Notes under the pieces: model-generated
What the model saw: only the letters and a program-made list of their open reading frames with translations
Databases searched by the model: none
Told to the model about the DNA's origin: nothing
Translations under genes and position numbers: made by a program
Source: Streptomyces sp. NBC_01591
Lineage (GTDB): Bacteria; Actinomycetota; Actinomycetes; Streptomycetales; Streptomycetaceae
DNA: 64,000 nucleotides
Assembly: GCF_035918155.1 (NCBI RefSeq)
Contig: NZ_CP109328.1
Coordinates: 744,001-808,000 of the forward strand
Direction: 5' to 3'
Shown here: positions 9,333 through 16,639 of the stretch, piece by piece
Layout of the letters: each line of letters opens with the position of its first letter
Numbering within the stretch: the first letter of the stretch is position 1

Positions 9333-9354
9333 ACCCTCACGTAGACGTGAGGGT
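9333..9354. promoter_or_regulatory. MerR operator 2 (MFS promoter)
   Basis: The arms are identical to operator 1 (ACCCTCACGT / ACGTGAGGGT) and differ only in the central dinucleotide. TTGACC at 9330-9335 abuts the left arm, and TTTAGCCT follows the right arm as a -10 with an overlong spacer. The ATG at 9369 is so close that the transcript may be nearly leaderless. Confidence 0.8.
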
Positions 9355-9368
9355 TTTAGCCTCCGGGC

Positions 9369-10595
9369 ATGACCTCTGCTACTCGCTCTCCACGTTCTGC
9401 GAATTCTCCGTCCACCACCAAGAGTTGGCCGCTGGGTGGTCTGCTGGTGCTGGCCGGATCCGCATTTGTCACCATCCTCACTGAGGCCCTGCCGGCCGGA
9501 GTGCTGCCCGCGATGAGTGCCGACCTGGGCGTGACCGAGGCGCGTGCGGGGCTGCTGATCACCGTCTACGCGCTGGCCGCGGCCCTCACCGCGATCCCGA
9601 TGACCGCCTGGACCCTGATCCTGCCCCGCCGCACCCTGCTGGTGGCGCTGCTCCTCGGCTTCGCGGCCACCAACATGGTGACAGCGATGTCCACCGGCTT
9701 CGCGCTCACACTTGCCGCCCGGGTCGTCTCCGGAGTGTCCGCCGGCCTGCTGTGGGCCATGGTTCCGGCGTACGCCGCGCGGCTGGCCCCGCAGCGCAGC
9801 GGCAAGGCGATTGCCACCGCGCTGGCAGGCATGACAGTCGGGCTGTCGCTCGGCATCCCGGCCGGCACCGCGCTCGGCGGCCTCATCGGCTGGCGTGCCA
9901 CTTTCGGGCTGCTCACCGTGCTGGCCGTGGCCCTGGCCGCCACCGCACTGTGGCATCTTCCGCAACTGCCCGGCGAGACGGCGAGCCGTGGCGCGGGACT
10001 GATGCGTACCCTCCACACGCCCGGAATCCCCGCCATCAACATCGCGTCGCTCCTGATGGTCCTCGGTTTCTACGTGCTCTACACCTACATTGCCCCCTTC
10101 GTGGAACAGGCAGGGCTGGGGGTCGGCACCGGCACCGTGCTGTTCCTGTTCGGCCTGGGCTCCATGGGCGGTGTCTGGATCGCCGGAGCCGCCGCCGACC
10201 GCCGGCTGCGCGCCGCCACGATCGGCCTGCTGGCGTTGGCCACCGTGTGCCTGGCGGCATTCGGCGCGGTCGGGCACATCACCGCGGCCGTAGTACTCGG
10301 CGCGGTGTTCTGGGGCGTGACGCACGGTGGCATTCCGACGCTGACACAGACCGCGGGAGTAAAGGCGGCCCCACTCGATCCCGACACGGCCAACTCGCTC
10401 TGGGTCACTGGCTGGAATGTCGGCATGGCCGGCGGCTCCCTGCTCGGCGGCGCCGTCCTGGACGGCGCCGGGACGCAGGCCCTGCCGTGGGTGGCCTCCG
10501 CCCTGCTGGCGGCCTCCGTACTGACGGCCGTGCTCGCCCGACGCAACGGCTTTCCTTCCCCCAGCCGCATGTACGCCCGCGACGAGGCAGCATAA
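9369..10595 (+). CDS. MFS transporter (DHA1 drug-exporter type)
   Basis: This 408-residue protein has about 12 hydrophobic helices and a short N-terminal tail. The motif A region between TM2 and TM3 is weak, but ILTEALPAGVLPAMSADLGV and RVVSGVSAGLLWAMVPAYA are typical of AraJ/chloramphenicol-type proton antiporters of the DHA1 group. Together with the preceding MerR gene and the esterase under the same operator, it probably exports the inducer or its hydrolysis product. No downstream partner; an IS3 relic follows. Confidence 0.88.
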   Translation: MTSATRSPRSANSPSTTKSWPLGGLLVLAGSAFVTILTEALPAGVLPAMSADLGVTEARAGLLITVYALAAALTAIPMTAWTLILPRRTLLVALLLGFAATNMVTAMSTGFALTLAARVVSGVSAGLLWAMVPAYAARLAPQRSGKAIATALAGMTVGLSLGIPAGTALGGLIGWRATFGLLTVLAVALAATALWHLPQLPGETASRGAGLMRTLHTPGIPAINIASLLMVLGFYVLYTYIAPFVEQAGLGVGTGTVLFLFGLGSMGGVWIAGAAADRRLRAATIGLLALATVCLAAFGAVGHITAAVVLGAVFWGVTHGGIPTLTQTAGVKAAPLDPDTANSLWVTGWNVGMAGGSLLGGAVLDGAGTQALPWVASALLAASVLTAVLARRNGFPSPSRMYARDEAA

Positions 10596-10703
10596 AGACC
10601 CTGCGGGTACAGCTCAGCCGTCCGCTCGGAGGCACAGGCTGAGGTTGATCCCCGGGAGTGGACACCGGGTTTCATGCGACGAGTGACAGCGTAGGTGACG
10701 TGA

Positions 10704-10815
10704 TCAGTTGTTGTTCGAACTCGGCTGGGTGAGGTAGCCGAGCGCGGAGTGGCGGCGGCGCAGGTTGTAGTACGACATCCAGGCGAACAGCTCCAGCCGC
10801 GTCTGCGCCCTCTAG
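10704..10815 (-). pseudogene. IS3-family OrfB C-terminal relic
   Basis: The frame reads RLELFAWMSYYNLRRRHSALGYLT, the conserved C-terminus of IS3 integrase-type transposases. One base is missing after YLT, so the usual PAEFEQQL ending is out of frame. Only about 37 codons remain. Confidence 0.75.
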
Positions 10816-10848
10816 TCACAGCAGATCGTCAACACCGACGGGGACACC

Positions 10849-11100
10849 ATGACCGTGAGGGACTTACCGCCAGTCAGTGACCTGGCGGAGCAACAGCAGC
10901 GTGGATGGTCCTGCGTCTGGTGCAGGACGGTCTCACTGTCGGCGAGGACAGGGATCTCGGTGAGAAGCGGGCCCGGCCCGCTGCGGGCGCCGCCTACAGC
11001 TGCTTCCCGCGGGCGTGCTCAGACACTCGCTCCTGCGCCGCCCGCGAAGGCGGCGGATGTCATAGACGGCCGTAGCCGATGGTCGGGCACCCAGGCCTGA
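10849..11100 (+). CDS. small CxxC protein, possibly degenerate
   Basis: The frame opens MTVRDLPPVSDLAEQQQRGW followed by CVWC, a pattern I associate with short Streptomyces zinc-ribbon-like hypotheticals. The rest of the 83 residues is low complexity and may be out of frame. A terminator-like hairpin follows at 11180. Weakly supported. Confidence 0.35.
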   Translation: MTVRDLPPVSDLAEQQQRGWSCVWCRTVSLSARTGISVRSGPGPLRAPPTAASRGRAQTLAPAPPAKAADVIDGRSRWSGTQA

Positions 11101-11179
11101 GGGAGGCGGACTGAGGAGGGTGCGCCGGCAGCGACGCGGCCCTTGCCGCGACGTGCTCGACCGGGTGCTGGATCGGAAC

Positions 11180-11210
11180 GTCAGCCGGCGCCGGGGTGGC
11201 GCCGGCTGAC
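11180..11210. terminator. 13-bp GC-rich hairpin
   Basis: GTCAGCCGGCGCC pairs perfectly with GGCGCCGGCTGAC around a GGGGT loop, 79 bp after the small frame ending at 11100. Confidence 0.65.
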
Positions 11211-12017
11211 GCGTCCAACTCCTCTCACGGGGCGCCCATAGCGGTAACCAACTGTTCGGCGGCCGACGCGAATCGGACGCCTGATCGGTGGGATAGCCAC
11301 TTCCCCAGAGAGGAGGGGCGGCCAACCGTTGGACATAACCGATATCCGTCGAGCCGCATATGACGGCAATAGGTATCGGTGAAATAATGCCCGAATGACC
11401 CAATTCGGTGCGATGAAATGTTTATTCTGTCTAGTTTGGAAATAGACGAACGGGCGGTGCGGACGCCTCAACCGCTCGTCGCGCGGCAGTTTCCTGACCG
11501 CTTATCAGGTCGCCTGTTCTGGGTCGTTCGCCGACGCCGTGGCAGGAATCGTGAGCGTCTGATGTCCGATCGGGTTCTTCCGGAGGCGCCGACGCGAAGT
11601 GCCGGATCGTTAATTCGGGCGCCCGCCGTGGGGTGCCGGATCGTTAATTCATGGCTCGCGAAGTGTCGGATCGTTAATTCGGCGGCGCGGTACGGATTTG
11701 TTGACGCCCGAATTTCGTGGGGGCGGGAAAGGTGCACTGTTGCGGGAGTGGGCGCTGTTGCGTTTGATTTTCCGCTTCGCATGGTTACTCCGAACGGGTG
11801 ATTGGGGGCTTCCTCTCTTGAGGTGTCACGAATTTGTCCCGCTTACTGGATTACGAACCGGCGGGTCGCCCATCCCTTCCCGGGGACGTGGCTTCTACCC
11901 GTTCCGGTCCTCGCTCCCGTCACAGTGAAGTGTGCGGCGACCAGACGGTGTTCTCGCTCGCAGAACAGACCGTCCCCTGGGGAAGAGAAGGGCACCGCTC
12001 CACCGACGTCGTTGCCA
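11211..12017. other. 807-bp gene-free stretch, locally AT-rich
   Basis: No convincing gene is present. The interval is markedly less GC-rich than its surroundings (for example around 11340-11440) and holds three 18-bp direct repeats at 11599-11680. It forms the upstream region of the secreted protein at 12051. Confidence 0.5.
11599..11680. repeat. three 18-bp direct repeats
   Basis: GTGYCGGATCGTTAATTC occurs at 11599-11616, 11633-11650 and 11663-11680; copy 3 has T where the others have C. Start-to-start spacings of 34 and 30 bp are near three helical turns, so a protein could bind one face of the DNA. They lie about 370 bp upstream of the secreted-protein gene. Confidence 0.85.
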
Positions 12018-12050
12018 ATGAGCACCACGTCATCTGTAGGGAGTGTCAGC

Positions 12051-12458
12051 ATGTTCCGTTCCCGTCTTGCCGCCGTCACCGTCACCGCCGCCCTGGCGGC
12101 GGGCGCCGTAGTGGGCTTCGCCCCCCTGGCCGCAGCGGCTCCCGCCGCTGTCGCCGCCTCCGCCTGCGTCAACGACCTGCAGGCCGCGGAGGCGTCCAAC
12201 AACGCCGCCATCGCCGCCGACCAGGCCAACGACACCAAGACCGCCTTCTCCAACAACCTGAGCACCGCCACCTCGCTCGCCTCCGCGCTTGGCGACTGCA
12301 CCGGGCAGCCGCCGGTGGTGGGGTCCAATGTCCTCACGGCTTCCGCGACCAACGCGACCGCCATCGTCTACAACCTGCTCGGAGCCGCCAGTTCGGCCCT
12401 GGCCTCCGAGCAGGCGACCGCTTCGTCGATCAGCCAGGCGCTGGCCAGCGCGACCTGA
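12051..12458 (+). CDS. small Ala-rich secreted protein
   Basis: This encodes 135 residues. ATG at 12051 follows GTAGGGAG and gives a signal peptide (MFRSRLAAVTVTAALAAGAV to AAAAPA, cleavage about residue 30). The mature protein is rich in Ala, Ser, Thr and Asn, with many hydrophilic helices (AAIAADQANDTKTAFSNNL) and two Cys (ACVN, GDCTG) that may pair. It resembles small surface-associated proteins of unknown function. A strong terminator follows at 12541. Confidence 0.75.
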   Translation: MFRSRLAAVTVTAALAAGAVVGFAPLAAAAPAAVAASACVNDLQAAEASNNAAIAADQANDTKTAFSNNLSTATSLASALGDCTGQPPVVGSNVLTASATNATAIVYNLLGAASSALASEQATASSISQALASAT

Positions 12459-12540
12459 CCGGCGCACAGGCGGGCGCCTGTGCCCAGGCCTTCTCATCCT
12501 GCCTCGGCCGGCCCGGCCGCCGTTCGGCCAGCGTACGAAA

Positions 12541-12576
12541 GGGCCCGGCCCTCCGAACCGCCGGAGGACCGGGCCC
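12541..12576 (+). terminator. 15-bp stem hairpin
   Basis: GGGCCCGGCCCTCCG pairs with CGGAGGACCGGGCCC with one mismatch and a 6-nt loop, downstream of the secreted-protein gene. Confidence 0.75.
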
Positions 12577-12632
12577 GTGCCGTGTGCCGAACCGCCCAAG
12601 CGATGTATTGCTTCGGGCGGTGCTGTCCCGTC

Positions 12633-13125
12633 TCATTTGATCTTTCCTCTGCGGGCGGCGGTGACCTGGGCTGATGCAATGCCGGGTGATACAGAACCAT
12701 GTCGGAATCTCAGGAGATGTTGCCCCTCAGCGACGTCCTCCAACGAGTTGCCGCAGACCGCGCAACGCCTGCGGTCTTCGTCGTCGTGACCAAGGAGAGC
12801 ATTGAGCCTTCGCGTGAGATCGCCCAGCGTCTCCAGGTGGTCGTGGGTCCGGGGTTCGTTGGGTATCGGCCACGGGTGGTTGGGCAGGGTGCGGTAGTAG
12901 CGCTCCTCCTCGATCCAGCGGACAAGTGATCAGCTCGGAGTGGTAGTTGACCCGTCCCTCGTCGTACTCGTCCCGAACCCGCGGGTCGAGGTCTTTCCAC
13001 TCGTCCTCGGGCAGCAGGTCGAAGACGATCGGGTCCTCGTCAACGAAACGGCGCCAGCCCTCCAGCGTCGTCGTGGGCATCCGCCGGTCCTCAGGCAGCC
13101 CGAACTCCTGGGCATTCACCACCAT
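12633..13125 (-). pseudogene. TniB-like ATPase N-terminal relic, frameshifted
   Basis: ATG at 13125 has an AAGGAGG site. Residues 16-68 (TTLEGWRRFVDEDPIVFDLL, then LPEDEW and a Y-D-E-G-R-V-N-Y-H-S-E-L stretch) match the start of Streptomyces TniB/TnsC-like transposition ATPases, as I remember them. Near 12930 the frame is lost; a protein-like sequence (RYYRTLPNHPWPIPNEPRTH, RRRCAVCGNSLED) resumes in another frame and ends at 12633. The Walker A domain is missing. The tail with the CxxC motif is unrecognised. Confidence 0.55.
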
Positions 13126-13224
13126 TTCCTGGCCTCCTTGCGTGCGTCGAACGCTTTCAGCGGGACGACAAGAGACGGGACACAAGGGCCTGGCGCCTCA
13201 GGGCGGCCTGTAGAGCGCGGGGCA

Positions 13225-13287
13225 GCGTGACGTCCAGCCGTCACAGAATCGGCCTCTACTGGAGCGTATGACGGCTTTACGTCACGC
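13225..13287. repeat. 19-bp inverted repeat
   Basis: The arms at 13225-13243 (GCGTGACGTCCAGCCGTCA) and 13269-13287 (TGACGGCTTTACGTCACGC) differ at two positions and are 25 nt apart. They lie 100 bp upstream of the TniB relic and could be a transposon end or a regulatory hairpin. Confidence 0.7.
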
Positions 13288-13302
13288 TCGGCCGCCTGCT
13301 GC

Positions 13303-13327
13303 CTCGCGCGTCGGTGGGGCCGCGCGC
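13303..13327. repeat. 25-bp repeat, copy 1
   Basis: A 25-bp sequence beginning CTCGCGCGTCGGTGG and ending GGGCCGCGCGC is identical to 26026-26050, in the same orientation. Confidence 0.75.
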
Positions 13328-13569
13328 TGGTGCACTCTCAGCGCCTGTCGGCCGCTATCGCTGGGGGGTGGTTAGTTGCGGTTGGGTGGTGTGTGAGCTG
13401 GGGTGTTGATAGTTGATTGAGAACGATGACGGGTGGGTTTTGAGGGTGTGGGATGGGTTTGGCCTGGGGTTGTTGCGGTTTCGTTGAGGTGGGGCGCGGG
13501 TGGTTGCAGATAGTTTCTGGGTCCAAAAGGCGCGGGGTGTGTCGTCTTCCCTGCCGAAGCCGTTCCTGC

Positions 13570-14412
13570 CTATGGGTGTTCGCCGAGTTGGAGGAGGCCG
13601 GCGAGGGAGAAGCACAGGGCGCCTGTGAGGGTGCCCCAGTTGGCGATGTCGGCGTTGACCGGGTTGCCGGTGGCGGGGCGGGTGAAGGCGGCGAGTGCGG
13701 AGACCATGAACAGGACGGAGCCGAGCTGGTTGACGGCGACGATCCACCAGCCGGGGTTGTGCGGGCGGGCGCATGGTCGGCCGTGGCAGATCTCGACGAA
13801 GGCCAGGTGGCCGGAGACCAGGAAGAGGGCGCAGCCGATCACGTCGGGCGTCCAGATCAGCCGGTTGATCTGTTGGATGTTCAGGCCCTGCAGGAAGGAG
13901 TCCAGCAGGTTGACGGCGAAGACGAGGGTGCCCGTGAAGAGGGCGAACGTGCTCAGCCAGTCCACCCGCATCGGTTCGTAACTCCACCACCGCCAGCGGC
14001 GGGTGACCAGTCGGCCTTCGCCGTCGGCGGTGTGGCGGGGCGCGTTGATCACCTGGAGCAGCGAGACGTACCCGCCGGTGTTGAAGAACAGGCCGCCCGC
14101 GAAGTAGATCGAGGCGCACTCGGTGGCGTCGCCGGAGCCGAACTGGGCGTCGGCCGCGCCGGCCGCGAAGAGGGCCCCGCCGATGACGAAGGCAAGTGCG
14201 GCGATGGCGTTGAGTCTGCGCAGCCGGGTGATGGCAACGGCGTCCGCCCGGGTGTGCCGGGTGGCCGCCGCACCGAGGGGACGGACGGCGAGTACTCCGC
14301 GCCGCCGCGCGAGCCGGGACTCCCACACGGCGGTGCCGCCGCCGGGAAGATGCCAGGTGAGCCGGGTGGTGAACGGTCCCGCGCCCTCGGCGCGCTCCTC
14401 AGGCTGTCCCAC
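13570..14412 (-). CDS. integral membrane protein, YrhK-like
   Basis: This 280-residue protein has about six hydrophobic helices (for example LNAIAALAFVIGGALFAAGA, WLSTFALFTGTLVFAVNL and ANWGTLTGALCFSLAGLLQL) after a soluble N-terminal 60 residues. The pattern of paired helices with a GGLFFNTGGYVSL segment is like conserved actinobacterial YrhK-domain membrane proteins of unknown role. It is monocistronic. Confidence 0.7.
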   Translation of the reverse strand: MGQPEERAEGAGPFTTRLTWHLPGGGTAVWESRLARRRGVLAVRPLGAAATRHTRADAVAITRLRRLNAIAALAFVIGGALFAAGAADAQFGSGDATECASIYFAGGLFFNTGGYVSLLQVINAPRHTADGEGRLVTRRWRWWSYEPMRVDWLSTFALFTGTLVFAVNLLDSFLQGLNIQQINRLIWTPDVIGCALFLVSGHLAFVEICHGRPCARPHNPGWWIVAVNQLGSVLFMVSALAAFTRPATGNPVNADIANWGTLTGALCFSLAGLLQLGEHP

Positions 14413-14936
14413 GGGCCGAGCCTAGACGTCGGGCAGGATCGGAAGGCGTTCGAAACGCCGTCCCACCGAGCTGTCCCTGCAGCTTGTGGGGGTGCGGCAG
14501 GGGCCTCGGCGGCGGGAAGCGGGGCGCGGCCGGCTCATGCGGGCGGGATCGCGGCGATACCTCACTCTTCCCCGGGGCTGATGGGTGGGCGTCGCTCGGT
14601 GCCGCGCCACCACGGCAGGCGGCCATAGGCGCAAATGTTGACGAGCGCGGCCGAGGTCCTGCCAGAAGACCGGCAGGTGGGTGGTTCCGTTGACTCCTTC
14701 GGTGGAGAGGTTGCCAGAGAAGACAGCGATGACGCGATCACTTCCCAAGTGTTTTATCCGCATTGGCCCGATAGTCGACGCGGCCGTCGTGGGATGCCAG
14801 GGCAGCGGCCAAGGCAGGGTGGTCGGCACAAGACCCGGGATGTCAACCTCGCTACCTGCCGTGGTGCCCTGGGTGGAGTACGCCCGCTGTCGGGCGCCGG
14901 TGCCCACCCATAGCCTCCAAGAGACACGGCAGGACG
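14413..14936. other. 524-bp intergenic region
   Basis: No convincing gene on either strand. It separates the divergently read membrane protein and glutamate decarboxylase and should hold both promoters. I see no clear hairpin or operator. Confidence 0.4.
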
Positions 14937-16346
14937 ATGCGAAAGGTGCCACGGGTGGCTCTGCACAACGCCAAGAGAGCGGCTGCCGACCCGGCCGCCG
15001 ACATCTTCACGTCACCGCTGAGCGAGCAGCCCCTGTCCAAGCGGGCCATGCCGGATCTGCCAACACCCCCGAACGTCGTCTACCAGCTGCTGCGCAGCGA
15101 ACTCCTTCTCGACGGCAACGCGGCTCAGAACCTGGCCACGTTCTGCACCACCTGGACCGACGACGAGGTCCGCCACCTGATGGACTTGTGCCTCGACAAG
15201 AACATCGTCGACAAGGACGAGTACCCGCAGACCGCGGAGATCGAGTCCCGTTGCGTCAACATCCTCGCCGCCCTGTGGCACGCGCCCGCCGGCACCGACG
15301 GAGCCGAGAACGCCGTGGGCTGCTCCACCACCGGCTCCAGCGAGGCCGCCATGCTCTGCGGCCTCGCACTGAAGTGGAGGTGGCGCGACCGCCGACGCGC
15401 CGCCGGACTGCCGACCGACCGGCCGAACCTGGTGTGCGGGCCGGTGCAGGTGTGCTGGGAGAAGTTCGCCCGCTACTTCGACGTCGACCTGCGCCAGGTC
15501 CCGGTGGAGCCCGGGGCGACCGGCCTGCAGGCACACCAGTTGCGCGAGTACGTGGACGAGAACACCATCGGCGTCGTGGCGATCCTCGGGGTGACCTACA
15601 CCTGCACGTACGAGCCGGTGGCGGAGATCGCGGCCGAGCTCGACCGCATCCATGAGGAGACCGGGCTCGATGTCCCCCTCCACGTCGACGCGGCCTCGGG
15701 CGGGTTCATCGCCCCGTTCCTGCACCCCGACCTGCAGTGGGATTTCCGCCTGCCCCGGGTCGCCTCGATCAACGCCTCGGGACACAAGTACGGCATGGCC
15801 CCGCTCGGCGTGGGGTGGGCCCTGTGGCGCGACAAAGCGGCCCTGCCGGAGGACCTGGTCTTCCATGTCGACTATCTCGGCGGCGACATGCCGACCCTCG
15901 CCCTGAACTTCTCCCGCCCCGGCGGGCAGGTCATCGCCCAGTACTTCATGTTCCTGCGCCTGGGCCGCGAAGGGTACCGGCGCGTCTACCAGGCATGCGC
16001 CGAAACGGCGCAGCACCTCGCCCGGCAGGTAGCCGACATGGGCCCCTTCACCCTGTTGTACGACGGCACCGGGGCGCTGCCCGCGGTCTCCTACACGCTG
16101 ACCGATCCCGGCTCGGTCGGTTGGAGCCTGTACGACCTGTCCGACCTGCTGCGCATGCGCGGCTGGCAAGTTCCCTCCTATCCACTGCCGCCCAACCGTC
16201 AGGAGACCGTGATCCAGCGCGTGCTCGTGCGGCACGGTGTCGACCGGGACGAGATCGAGCTCCTCGCCGGCGACATGCGAAGGGCCATCAAGCGCCTCGA
16301 CGAGGGACACCCGCACGACTCGACCCGCGTCGGCTTCCACCACTGA
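14937..16346 (+). CDS. gadB: glutamate decarboxylase
   Basis: This 469-residue PLP enzyme converts L-glutamate to GABA and CO2, consuming a proton. Group II decarboxylase hallmarks are present: GCSTTGSSEAAML (residues 128-140), HVDAASGGF with the PLP-pairing Asp251, and SGHKYG with the Schiff-base Lys284. The length matches bacterial GadB (about 466). No GadC antiporter is nearby, so a role in GABA-shunt metabolism or cytosolic pH control fits better than a classical acid-resistance pair. ATG at 14937 has only a modest AGG site; a GTG a few codons later is possible. Confidence 0.93.
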   Translation: MRKVPRVALHNAKRAAADPAADIFTSPLSEQPLSKRAMPDLPTPPNVVYQLLRSELLLDGNAAQNLATFCTTWTDDEVRHLMDLCLDKNIVDKDEYPQTAEIESRCVNILAALWHAPAGTDGAENAVGCSTTGSSEAAMLCGLALKWRWRDRRRAAGLPTDRPNLVCGPVQVCWEKFARYFDVDLRQVPVEPGATGLQAHQLREYVDENTIGVVAILGVTYTCTYEPVAEIAAELDRIHEETGLDVPLHVDAASGGFIAPFLHPDLQWDFRLPRVASINASGHKYGMAPLGVGWALWRDKAALPEDLVFHVDYLGGDMPTLALNFSRPGGQVIAQYFMFLRLGREGYRRVYQACAETAQHLARQVADMGPFTLLYDGTGALPAVSYTLTDPGSVGWSLYDLSDLLRMRGWQVPSYPLPPNRQETVIQRVLVRHGVDRDEIELLAGDMRRAIKRLDEGHPHDSTRVGFHH

Positions 16347-16639
16347 TCAGCGCCCGGCAACGCCGCCCTCACCGGTGCCCGGCATCTGAGTCACCTGCTG
16401 CGAGGCCGCATCCGAAACGCCCACGACACCGGGAAGACCAAGCAGACCGAGCCTCTGTCGCAGTCGGATGGGTGTGTCGTGCAGGGCGCCGGACTCGCTG
16501 GCGGAGGCCTGCTTCTCACCCCAGACGCTTGCCCGGTCTTCGGTGCTCCAGATCGTCCAGGTGTACGAGGCCACAGCCCATGAACTGCGACCTCGTCACC
16601 TCAAGCACCGCTGTAGTGCTAATTCATGACACTCCCTCG

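Noticed and set aside
8829..10325. Long minus-strand open frame that would extend the esterase to 835 residues
   Set aside because: The upstream part is Arg/Gly/Gln-rich low complexity antisense to merR and the MFS gene, crosses the operator, and the family-typical start with a ribosome site is at 8828.
12699..12929. 76-residue plus-strand frame opposite the TniB relic
   Set aside because: The opposite strand reads as a better protein with a CxxC motif; this frame has no recognisable feature.
15012..16343. 443-residue minus-strand frame opposite glutamate decarboxylase
   Set aside because: A codon-bias shadow of gadB; composition lacks protein-like motifs.
16347..16574. 75-residue minus-strand frame between gadB and the secreted hydrolase
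   Set aside because: No ribosome site or recognised motif; could be a small protein but unsupported.
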